Source of the DNA: Tolypeutes matacus
Lineage: Eukaryota; Chordata; Mammalia; Cingulata; Chlamyphoridae
Direction of reading: 5' to 3'
Length of the DNA: 64,000 nucleotides
Assembly (NCBI GenBank): GCA_026826555.1
Contig: JAKSZT010054324.1
Location: 8,410,445 to 8,474,444 of the forward strand
Of this stretch, positions 1-10,479 are shown piece by piece. Every line of letters begins with the position of its first letter. Positions within the stretch are counted from its first letter, which is position 1. The notes beneath the pieces are model-generated. The model saw only the letters and a list, made by a program, of their open reading frames with translations, was not told the DNA's origin and ran no database searches. The position numbers and the translations under genes are program-made.

Positions 1-330
1 TCTCTCTCTCTTTTTTTTTTGGTCAGTCTAGGTAAGGGTTATCAATTTTATTGATCTCAAAGAACGAAATTTTGGTTTTGTTAATTCTCTGTAATTTTTG
101 TTCTCAATTTAATTCTTATCTGCTTGCTTTGGGAATAGTTTGCTGTTCTTTTTCTAATTCCTCCAGCTGTGTAATTAGGGTCATTGATTTTAGCACTTTC
201 TTCTTTTTTAATGTAAGCATCTATGGATATAATTTTCCCTCTCAGCACTGCCTTTCCTGCATCCCATAGTGTTCTCATTTTCATTTGATCTCCCTATCTC
301 TAATTTATTCATATCTTAATTCATCCACCT
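1..330 (-). mobile_element. L1 ORF2 fragment, cut by the window edge
   Basis: Read on the minus strand, positions 284-81 translate to a peptide with TLWDAGKAVLRGKIISIDAY, which matches the linker between the endonuclease and reverse-transcriptase domains of LINE-1 ORF2. The frame is open for 67 codons, but nothing upstream or downstream completes an ORF2, so this is a dead fragment. The left side is cut by the window start. The family assignment is from recall of the L1 consensus; the subfamily is not resolved. Confidence 0.8.
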
Positions 331-1782
331 CACTATCCCCTCACATCAGATTTTTAAAGGCTGTGATTTTGTTCTGACCGAGGTTGTAAAAGAATGAATA
401 AGTCTCCACTGGCTATTAGAAAAATATGCGTTTGCTTTAGTTTTGTCTACAAAATGCATGTGATGACTGTTCTTGACTCCAGGCCTTCTCAGTTTATGCT
501 CTAGAAGCAATGGCATCCTTTATCTCCTCCTTACTCATCACCTTTGTTAATACTATGTCTCCTGTTAGAATTCACTCCCTCATGCTTGTCCATGTGACAC
601 AATTCTTAATCCTCCATCAGGCCCAATTTAATTATCTACTCTTCTTTATGACATTCCAAATAACTACTCCCATTCATTACCTGAGAATATTTGCTCCTCC
701 TGTACCTGTATTCGCACTTAATTTTAAAATATAAAGCCATACATTGTCTATGGATACTTGTTTTTTTCATGCAAGTATTCACCATTGACTAGTGAGCACC
801 TTGTATTCAGAGTAATAATGGTTTATGCCTGTTTATAAAATTAATAGATATTAGATTAATTAAACATATTTGTGTTTTGTTGACATGTAGCTATGTTTTC
901 AAAAATCAGTCTGGATCATTATTTTCAATTATTTCTAAGACTTTCAAATTTTACTTATATCAGCAATGGATATATATAGTGAAATAGAATAAACCAATAT
1001 ATTTAAGAAGCTATTGTATAAAAATAAGCAGAGTCTATTTCTGAAATAAAGATTATTTCTGAGATATTTCAAGCACACACAAAAAAGTTAGAAGGATTAA
1101 CAGAATAATTCCTAAGTTAGGTACATGGCAGGCTGGCTTTAAGGAGTCAACATCAAAATGTTTCTAGGCTGGTGGCTCAGGCTATTATTGACAAGAAAGG
1201 AGCAGATTACAGTGGTTCATCTTCATCTGTTTTGCTTTGCTGCCCTTTTATTCTGCCTTGACATAGCTTTAGTTGCTCCCTTAATATCATTCTCTTTAGA
1301 AATAAAATAACCTTGGTTTCTCACACTCATCAACTAAAATTCAACATAAAACTAGTTCTCCATTGTACTTACACTTGGGATCAGGAACACATGTTCACCA
1401 CTTTCCATATCACTTTTGCTCTCGTTCTTCTGACTTCTTAGGTTTCCACAAGTTGTTTCCTAAGTTGTACTTCTCTTTTGGGTTAATCCTACAGACCACA
1501 CTGTACTTTCGATACAGCATTCCATGGAATGGGAACAGAACATCTTTACTGTTCTTAGATAAGAGATTTCTCCCTCTGAATCTTTTCTACAGTGCCAAGA
1601 CTTCTGAATCCTTATTCAGACTCTCTTTTCTTATTGGCAGTGCTCATTATTGTGCATATATGTTAACATTTTCACTTTTATTCAGATCTTAATCTTGAAG
1701 TCTGGGATATATAATATACATATGTTTCTTTAAATAAAAGATTCTAAAAAATTGTACAATCTATATATAATGGTTAAGTTCA
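331..1782. other. Unassigned intergenic sequence
   Basis: AT-rich sequence with no recognisable repeat head, LTR end or coding similarity. Short open frames here, such as 1363-1692 on the plus strand, have no family signature and no splice context. It could hold very old L1 or L2 remnants too decayed to read by eye. Confidence 0.5.
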
Positions 1783-2199
1783 TGTATCAGTTTGGCCAGG
1801 TGATGGTGTCCAGTTATTTGGTCAAGCAAGCACTGCCATGATTGTTACGTAAGTTAAATCATGAGTAAGTTGATTGCACTTATGGCTGATTACATCTACA
1901 ATCACTGAGGCAATTGTCTTTAAGGATGAGAGCTTTCTTATCCAATGAGCTGAAGGCTTTAAAAGGAGAAGTGATGATTTCAACAGTCAGAAGAGAGAAT
2001 TTCCATCTCTACTTCAGCCCGCCAGCTTCTCCTGGGAAATTCATCAAAAACTTTTTTAGGAGTTCCCAGCTTGTGACCTGTCCTAAAGATTTGGACTTGC
2101 CCATCCCGACAGTCTCATGAGACAATTACTTTAAAAATCCTTTAATATTTACAGATATCTCCTATAGGTTCTGTTTCCTAGAGAACCCTGACTAATGCA
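1783..2199 (+). mobile_element. ERVL/MLT2-like solo LTR
   Basis: Begins TGTATCAGTTTGGCCAGGTG and ends GAGAACCCTGACTAATGCA. Both ends match the pattern of ERVL-class LTRs, which start TGT-A-T-GTTT and end AGAACCCTGACTAATACA. The interior has the usual run of decayed LTR sequence. No matching internal region or partner LTR is adjacent, so it is a solo LTR. I could not find a clear 5-bp target duplication. Confidence 0.65.
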
Positions 2200-2373
2200 T
2201 CATAGTTACTCAATTGCCAATTAGGTATACTGATAGAGGGGAGCCTACAACTTTTTAAATATATATTGGCTTTGACACTCATATGTATATATTCTATAAC
2301 ATTCTTAATTTACATAAAATGTAGTATATACTTTAGAATATTTTTTAAAAAATAAAATAATTAAGAAGGCTAG

Positions 2374-2830
2374 TGTTTTAGTTTCCCAGCTGCTAAAACA
2401 AATTCCATACAATGAGTTTGCTTAAACAAAGGGAATTTATTGGCTCACAGAAGGGGGCTAGGAGAAGTCCAAAATCCAAGCATAAGCAAAGTGAGACTTT
2501 CTTCTTGAAGACTGTGGAGTTATGGTGATGACTGCTGGAGATCCTTGGTCCTTGGCTTTTCTATCACATGGCATTGCACATGGCAGCATCTTTTTTCTCT
2601 TCTGATTTCCATTGACTTCTAGCATCTGGCTGCTCCCTGTGGCTTCTCTCTGTGTGGTCTCCTCTATAGGGCCCCCAGTATTAGGATTATGACCTTTCCT
2701 GATTCAGTTGGGTCACACCTTAAATAAAGCAATCTCAACAAAAGTTCATATTTATAATGGGTTCACACACACAGGAATGGATTAAGATTAAAATCATGTT
2801 TTATCTAGGATACAAAACTCCAAGTCACCA
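2374..2830 (-). mobile_element. MaLR-type (MLT1/MST-like) solo LTR
   Basis: On the plus strand it reads TGTTTTAGTTTCCCAGCTGC, then GGCTTAAACAAAGGGAATTTATTGG-like sequence, and ends with AACTCCAAGTCACCA. This is the antisense view of a MaLR LTR with its polyadenylation end at the left. A sister copy with the same internal landmarks lies at 24058-24522. No internal MaLR region flanks it. Confidence 0.65.
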
Positions 2831-5590
2831 TATCTGGTTTCCTTTTCCCATGTAGACACTTTATAAATGCTTTTTAAACTATAAACATAAACAAGATGTA
2901 TATTATTTTGACTCTAAAGACTGTCTTTCTTTAATGGTATCCACATTAAATTTAGCTGTATTGTTAAAATGACTGCAATTAAAATATACAATACCCTTCA
3001 CTGTCAACATCCTATGTTGTTGACTATTTAGATTTACTATTCAGTGACTTTTTTTACATTTTAATGGAGAAAAAGTAATGTCTCTGGAATTTTTTATATT
3101 ATCTAGGCACATGGTAAATGGCAACATTTAGTGACACAATATCATGAGAAGTTTTTGAGACATAGCAGTGATTAAATATAATAGGAATTATTTGAATATA
3201 TCTTTGTGTCTGTGTAAGAGAGAGAGATTAGGATAGGGAGAAAGAGAGAAGATGTACAGCATGGTAAATTCTCAGCACTCCCATTTCATGATTTTTCTTC
3301 TTATGTTTTCTGCATTTGATTTCCATCCTTGCCATATAAATCTTGAAAAATGTCAGTGAGGTAAAAATATATTTCCCAGTCAATCCTGTGCATTTCTAAG
3401 GGAGGTATTAACAAAAAAGCCAACTCATACTTTTTAAAAAAATATACACTTTGTAGATTGGGTCACCCATTTGCTATAGCATTTTTTTTTTTTTTTTTTT
3501 TTTTGCTATAGCATTTTGATGGTAACCATGACTACACGGTGCGAGTTGAATTGTCTAATATCTGTTCATCTCATCTCATTCTCTTCCTATTTATCTCAAG
3601 AAGATGCAAAAAGCCATTTTGCTAGACCAGTAAAATAACAAAATACTGTAGTCAGAGGGATTATAAAAATAAAGGAGTCCTCTTCAAAACTCTGCATCCC
3701 AGGGATTATTATAGTGGTAATAAAAATTCATAACATGCAGAAAATGATATAAAAGCATAAGAACACAGTAGCAATAAAACAATACTTAAACCAAAAGATG
3801 AGTAAGTTGATATATTCCAGGTACAAACTAAAAAAGAAAAGCAACTGATCAGAAACAAACAAACAAACAAAAACATTTTCAGCAAATGAGAGCTCTTCTT
3901 GGGCCTATCAACACCCATATAAGCAGACTTCTGCCCAGGAATCAACACAAATCTTTTAGGAAGCACAAAAACAACAGAAATAAAATAGCAACTTCCAATA
4001 ATTCTGTACAGAACAGACCCCATTTCACAGCAAGAGCTCCATAAAGAATGAAATGATTTTTAAACAGAGTTCCTTATACAGCACATAGTTCAATTTAAAC
4101 ACCTAAAATAAAGTCAAAGTAGCATCATGTTTAATAACCATTCATATATTAGGTTGAATCACTTTACATCCTGAACCAGCTCACATTCACACCTGCTTTT
4201 ATAGGTCTGGAAATATCAAAACCCACTAAACAATTTACTGTCCTGAAAACATTATTCACTAGTTTACTGTATTCAATCCTATGCCTTTTACTAGTTCTGT
4301 GACTGAGCAAATTTTTTGCCTCAGTTTCTGGACAGTTTTATCTCTTCACATTCCATATATACCTAATTATAAAATTATATATACCTACGACTTTATTCAG
4401 AATTGCACAATTATCTTACATTTGAGTTATCTTACCTTCTTCAAACATTTAGAAAAAAGAAAGCCTGGATAAAAAAAGAAATAAACGTATTGTTAGACCA
4501 AGGGTGGCAAGATTTAGCAAATAAAAATACAGACTACCCAGTTACATTTGACCTTCAAATAAACAATAAATAATCCTTTAGTCTAAGTATTCCCCAAATA
4601 TTGAATGGGATTAACAAACCTACCGAGCAACCCTAACTAGAGCAGAAAAGGAGCAAGAATGAAAAGCAGTGAAATGGGCTGAAGTCATGGGCCTGCTGGT
4701 GACTTGTTGTCTAGAAGTAGTGTAGTAGCATCATTCTACTCAACATGAGGGAGAAATAAACTTCTATGCTATTATGCAATTATTTTGTGTTTTGTTTGAT
4801 ATAGTAGCAGACAGAATAAAAACATTTTCAGACAAGCAAACTTGTATTTACATACAAAAAATGCATACTAAAAATAAATTCTAAAGGCTGTACTTCATAG
4901 GGTGCAAAAAAAATGATTAAAAAAGTTAGCAAAGAGCAAGAATATCCATAAATATGTAAGTAAATTTCTACAAACATTGATTGTACATAAAAATAATATA
5001 TGGTATAGAAAGATAAAGACAAAAGTTAAATACAGGACAAAATATCATATATGTGGGAGGGTAGAAATCAGAAAAAAGCATTTGAAAATCTGTATATTAC
5101 TCAAAAGGAGAGTGAAGACAATTATAAGACATTGTTAATTTTGCATGTTAAAACATCTCGAGAACTAAGAAAAATAAGTGTCTAAAGATTCTGTACAAAT
5201 TAAAGGCAAGACTGAGGCAAAAAAGGAAAGAGAATAAAAAAAGGAAAACAAAAGCATTCAAATAAAAGACAAGGAGAAAAAAAAGCAAAAATGACTCAAA
5301 AAGAGAAAGATACATAAAAATCACATAATAAGGAAGGAAAACAAAACTACACGCAACTCTAATCGTGTTTGGAACTAACATTTAAAGCTGAAAATTGTCA
5401 GAATGAATTTTTAAAAATTTTATGAAAAGCACATAAAACAAAGATTGCAGAAATAATGAAAGTGAATGTGTGCATGTATATATGTATGTTGGAAAAATGC
5501 TAAACAATATTTTGTGAGGCAAAATAGATTTCATTGCAAAAAGCTAAACTAAAGACAAAGCAGGACTGAAAAAAAGTTCAGTCCACAAGA
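2831..5590. other. Unassigned sequence, possibly with decayed L1
   Basis: Mostly unrecognised AT-rich DNA. From about 4620 to 5590 the plus strand is A-rich and contains phrases such as AAAACATCTCGAGAACTAAG that resemble L1 inter-ORF or early ORF2 sequence. This is only a weak impression. The clear ORF2 match starts near 5590. One datable event inside it, a bare poly-T insertion, is listed separately. Confidence 0.4.
3471..3517 (-). mobile_element. Poly(A)-only retro-insertion with perfect TSD
   Basis: The 15-mer TTGCTATAGCATTTT occurs at 3471-3485 and again at 3503-3517, and the 17 bases between are all T. This is the footprint of L1-type target-primed reverse transcription on the minus strand in which only the poly(A) tail was copied. 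The TSD is perfect, so the event is fairly recent compared with its surroundings. Replication slippage over poly-T would not duplicate the 15-mer. Confidence 0.75.
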
Positions 5591-8475
5591 AACACTCAGT
5601 TCACCATGATATCCTAAACAAAACAATTATTCAGTTTACTTTTTATTGAATATGGCACCCTAAAATTGGAGAACACTCATAATTTTCCAACTCACATACA
5701 ATATTTTTTTAAATTACTGCACAGGATGCCACATAGCTTGTCTTACCAAATTGCAAAGTATTATTAGTTTTGAAATGACACTATTAAACAAGTAATTATA
5801 TATATATTTTTAAAGAAACAAAAACCATAATTTTAAAACTCCATATATTTGGAAATTTAAATACCCAATTCTAACAACTCATGCCTCAAATAAGAAATCA
5901 TATCTGAAGTTAGAAAGTACTTGGTTGTGAAAATCTAAAGCACACAGGAAGGAAATAAGAAATTTTACAGAAAAGAAGAAAGGCTCAAATTAGTTAGCTA
6001 CACATTGAATTTTAACAAGTTGTAAAAATAATAATAATAATAATAACAGAATAAACCAAAAGAAAGTACAAGTAATACAATAATTAAGATTAAGGGAGAA
6101 AGCAATTTTCAATTACATATTACATAATTCAATTACACAAATCAGAGGTGATCAACAAAGTGAGAAATAGATTCTGAAGAGATTAGCAAAAAAAGACAAA
6201 ATTAAGCAAGAAAACAAGAGTGTATTCACAAATAAATAATATCCGGAATGAATTTTATACAACTAGAGATGCTGTAGAGATCAGAGATTTTTTTTTTTTT
6301 TTCCACTATGAAAAGTATTTAATGGTGGCGTCCATACAGCACGTGATGAGCGGGGAACAACAGCAAGTGCACGGCACAGTGAGGCTGGGGTAACAGAGAC
6401 AGGATGTGAGGAAATAAAAAGTCCACACGGCTTCCACGCTCCACCGGCTTCCGACTAGCGAGCTCTAAGCCTCTCCTCCGCCGCCGCCTCCTGAAACTCA
6501 CCCCCCTCCTCAGCCGTGGTAATTTGTACTGTTAGTACTAGGACACCATGTCGCTCTCAGCCTGGGTGAACTCCATCTCTTCCATGCCCTCGCCGGGTTA
6601 GGAAGGCCTTGCGCTGGAACATGGCCATGAACTGCCCCGAGATGCACTTGAACAGCCCTGGATGGCCGTTACTGCTGCCGATGAAGGTGCCGGATATCTT
6701 GAGGCCGCTCGGCGGGATGTCACACGCGGCCATCTTGACGTTGTTGGAGATCCAAACCACGGAGTAGTTGCTGTTCCAGTTCTGCACGTTCAGCATCTTA
6801 CATGCGGCCGCGGAAGACCGCTGCCACCGTCCGGTAGCGGCTGTGGCAGGGGTTGCTGGCCCCAACACGTTCTTGGAATCGAACTTGTGCTGGGTGAGGT
6901 CGGGCACAGTATTATTCTCTACAATAAGCAAACAGGGTTGAAATATGAAAAGTAAAGTAATTGAATCAGAAGGCAAAAAACTCACTTAAATGAAATCCTG
7001 GAGCCTGAAGAAATAATTCAAGGAAGACACAGTTTCAATATTAGGCACATTCTTCTAGAGAACCAAAACAAAAAACAAAAACAAAGAAACAGAAAATCCA
7101 AAACGTTTATTCCCCATCATTATTATTTTATGTTAGTTGCAAAAACCTTTTTTTCCAGACCAGAGAGGCAAAGACTAGGATTGGAAACGTATAGGCAGTT
7201 CTAACTTGTGATTGTAGGTAGACACATGCAGAAACCCTAAAGGAAATATTAGAAAACAATATAAAAGCATTTATTTTATCAATAAAATTGATTTGATATT
7301 AGGTAATTGATGATTGTAATTCAATATTAACAGATTAAAAGAGAGAAACCATAAACTCTTGTCATTAAATGCCGAAAAACATTTAATAACATTCAAAATT
7401 AACCATGATTAATAATAATAACCAAATAAATCCTCTTAGCAAATTAAGTATATAAGTGAAAAATTTTAAACTGATATAATGTATCAATCAAAATCTTTCC
7501 CTTTAAATAACAAAGCGATGATCCCTGCTACCACTCCTCCTGTTCAACATTCTATTAGAAGTGCTATTCATTCAGGAAAATAAGAAAAAGAAATAAAACA
7601 TGTAAGATTTAGAAAGATTTTAAAAATTGTTAATTATTTGTAGATTATAAATTTGTCTCTGTAGAACATTCAAAAGAAATTATAGATAATTTATATTTAA
7701 CAAGGTTTCAGTATATAAAATCAATATTTAAAAAGGTCAATTGATGTTTTATCACAAAATAAAACTTAGAAAATTTATTTAAATGGAAAAAAATCTTAGT
7801 TTTCTCAATAACATCCCAAAAATAAAGTATAGAGGAATAAATTAAAAGACATTCAACTTCTTTATCAAGATTATTATTACCAAAAGATGTTAAGGAAAAC
7901 CTAATTAATATAGATAAATGATTTGTTTGGATGAAAAACCTCAATATCTGTAAAATTATCATTTCTCCCCAAATCATTCAATAGATTCCATGTACTTAAA
8001 AAAAAATCCCAGCATGTTTTTTATGGTATGCAAAAAGGTGACTGAAATTTTTGTGGTTCTGAAGAAGGATTATTCAAATCCATAATAAGTCACTATATAG
8101 TAAATAAATCAGTACAGTAAATGTAATAGCAAATGTAATAAGTCAATGTAAAGACCAAAGAATTAACAGGTGGAACATAATAGACCCACAAAATCAATAC
8201 TATTAAATTATGGAAATTTGTATTATGATAAAGCAGGATTTGCAGAATAGTGGGAGAAATTATACACCACTCAACATGTGGCATTGGAAAATTTTTATTG
8301 ATGTATATAAAAATATATAAATATAAATTTAAATATGTATAAACATATATAGCCTTACCTCCTGACATATACCAAAACCTTTTATATGCAGATTAAATAT
8401 TTTAAAGTAAATAACAAATGTTTAGAAATTTTAGAAGACTGTAAAAAATAACCATAATCTCATGATAGAAAAGAC
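5590..8475 (+). mobile_element. Old L1 ORF2 remnant
   Basis: The plus strand follows the order of L1 ORF2. Near 5640-5780 it resembles the end of the endonuclease domain. At 5820-6280 it resembles the linker towards the reverse transcriptase, with AATATCCGGAATGAATTTTA at the end. After the tubulin insertion, 7200-7560 resembles the RT core. The stretch to about 8000 resembles the thumb region. There are many stops and indels and no frame survives. It is interrupted at 6289-6907 by a processed pseudogene. The boundaries are approximate. Confidence 0.6.
6289..6907 (-). pseudogene. Beta-tubulin processed pseudogene (5'-truncated)
   Basis: Reading from 6907 down to about 6557, the minus strand encodes VPDLTQHKFDSKNV, later MLNVQNWNSNYSVVWISNNV and CDIPPSGLKISGTFIGSSNG. 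These are the C-terminal third of beta-tubulin. A small deletion after the RGRM position, a frameshift past QRKAFL and altered residues break it. Below 6557 come the remains of the acidic C-terminal tail, then a 3' UTR, an ATTAAA signal near 6320 and a 14-bp poly-A (poly-T at 6289-6302 on plus). No intron is visible. This is an L1-mediated processed copy lacking the N-terminal two thirds. The tail suggests a TUBB4-like or other class with a GEF-E-rich end, but the paralogue is not certain. No clear TSD was found. Confidence 0.9.
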
Positions 8476-9560
8476 CTTTTTTTGAAAAAAATTTAACTTA
8501 TTTTATTGAAGTTTACCGTTCATACATGAACATAGATTAAACAAGTTGTATTAGTCAGCCAAAGGGAAGGGGTGCTGATGCAAAATACCAGAAATCTGTT
8601 GGCTTTTATAAAGGGTATTTATTTGGGGTAGAAGCTTACAGTTACCAGGCCATAAAGCCTAAGTTACTTCGCTCACCAAAGGCTGTTGCCACATGTTAGA
8701 GCAAGATGGCTGCCAACCTTCAGCCTTCCTCATCCTCTTAAGGATCTGTGGTCTCACCTTCTTCCAGTATCAGCTGTAGGCTGGGATGAGTCTCGTCTCT
8801 CTCCTGGAACTCATTTCTCTCCAGGCTCAACTGCCTTGCACTCTTCACAAGGCCAGCTGTGAACTATCAGGCAAACAACTTGTTTCTCTTTCTGGAGCCT
8901 CAGCTGTGTCTAAGGAGACATCTCTATTCCTCTGTGTTTTTCTCCTGTGTGTTTACTTCCTGGGGTTCCAGCATCCAGAACTCCAACTCTGTCCTTTGCC
9001 ATGCCTTTTATCTGAGACTTCCCACCCACCAAGGGATGGGGACTCAGTGCCCTACTGATGTGGCTCAATCAAAGCCCTAATCATAATTTAATTAAGTAAA
9101 AGTGAAACCTCAGACAGACCAGTTTACAAACATAATCCAGTATCTATTTTTGGAATTCGTAAACAATATCAAACTGCTACACAAGTGTATACTAAATTTT
9201 GTAAATTTACAAAACAAACACACATATCATTATACAGGGCTCTTATACATCACCCACCAACATCTTAGATTGTTGTGAAACATTTGTTATAAACTATGAA
9301 AAAAAATCGTCAAAATACTACTACAAACTAAAGCCCATATCGTACATTTGATGTATTTTCCCCCCAACTTACCCAAATATTAACACCCTATGTTAGTATT
9401 ATATATTTATCATTCATGAGAGAATGTTTTCACATTTGTTCTGTTAGCCACAGCCCATCATCCACTACTGGATTCCCTGTGTTATACAGTCATATGTTTT
9501 GTACACTTCATTCAAAATGTACACTCAATGGCACTCATTTTACAAATTTTACTATAAGCC
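8475..9560 (-). mobile_element. L1-type 3' UTR, split by an LTR
   Basis: The minus strand of 9187-9560 plus 8475-8541 matches the plus-strand tail at 60625-61140, sharing the landmarks AACAAATGTT, GTGTTAATA, TTTGTAAATTT and the final TGTATGAACG-like end. The left poly-T at 8476-8483 is the poly(A) tail. An LTR at 8547-9181 sits inside the tail and splits it. I name the family only as L1-like by its position next to other L1 parts. Confidence 0.6.
8547..9181 (-). mobile_element. ERVL/MaLR-like solo LTR with TSD CAAGT
   Basis: On the minus strand it begins TGTAGCAGTTTGATATTG and ends CTTTGGCTGACTAATACA, giving TG...CA termini over 635 bp. It carries AATAAA in its 3' part with the landmark CTGTAAGCTTCTACCCCAAA. 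The flanks are CAAGT at 8542-8546 and CAAGT at 9182-9186, a perfect 5-bp duplication as expected for ERVL-class integrase. The same family appears at 36456-37040 and, as the opening part, at 43792-43945. It is a solo LTR left by recombination between two LTRs. Confidence 0.85.
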
Positions 9561-9589
9561 TGCATAGTAAAAAAGAAAAAAGCTTAACA

Positions 9590-10475
9590 ATAAATTAATA
9601 AATGGCACAAACGTCAAAGGACAGTTCTTTTAAAAAGATCAATTATATTGATAGACCTCTAGCCAGAATGATGAGGAAATGAGAAAAGAGAAATTACTGT
9701 TAATATTTCTATTCTCCCCAAACTGATATGTACCTTCAATGCAATTGTAATAAAAAATCCAGCAGAGTTTGTGTGTGTGTGAGTGTGTGTAAATCTTTCA
9801 AGCTGACTATAAAATTCACATGGAAATACAAAGGACCTAAAATTAAAGGCAAAATAATTTTGAAAAACAAATAATAAAATTAGAGGACTTACACTGCCTA
9901 ATAGCAAGTGTTAATATAAAGCTATTATAATCAAGACATTGGATTATTGCATCAAGGTAGTCAAATCGTTCAATTGAAGAGAGTTTAGAGTTTAGAGTAC
10001 AGAAATAGACCCATACATACGTAATCAATTGATTTTCAAAAAAGGTGCAAAAGCAATTCAGTGGGAAAAGGATCTTGTTTTCAACAAATCATAGTGGAAC
10101 AATTGGGTATCAATATTGAAGGAAAAACAAGAACTTTCATTGATATCTTGTACCATATACAAAAAAAATAACATGGTACAAAAATGTAAATTTAGAACTT
10201 AAAATTATAACTTTTTTAGAGACAACAAAAGAGAACATCTTTGTGATATTGAATTAAGCAATAATTTTTAGATATTATACCAAAAGCTAGATCCATAAAA
10301 GAAAAATTGATAAATAATAACTTCTGCTCATCAAAAGACACTGTTAAAAATATTTCCTTCCAGATACAGAGGAAATGTTTGCAAATCACATATTTGATAA
10401 AGAACTTGTATCCAAAATATATAAAGAACTCTCAAAACTTAATAATAAAGAAACCAGAGAACCAGAGAAGCAATT
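9590..10475 (+). mobile_element. L1 ORF2 C-terminal fragment
   Basis: The plus strand contains GTGCAAAAGCAATTCAGTGG, CTTCTGCTCATCAAAAGACA and GCAAATCACATATTTGATAA, which are landmarks of the ORF2 thumb and cysteine-rich C-terminal region. The frame is broken throughout. It is followed without a gap by L1 5' UTR-like sequence, so two L1 pieces abut here. A (GT)n tract at 9771-9790 lies within it. Confidence 0.65.
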
Positions 10476-10479
10476 CTGG

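Noticed and set aside
1363..1692. 109-codon plus-strand open frame
   Set aside because: Rich in F, L, S and H as expected from T-rich noncoding DNA; no family match.
6400..6860. Possible CpG island and promoter
   Set aside because: The GC and CpG content comes from the tubulin retrocopy coding and UTR sequence, not from a promoter.
6662..6955. Plus-strand 97-codon open frame, GC-rich
   Set aside because: It is a shadow of the minus-strand tubulin pseudogene; the tubulin reading explains the sequence.
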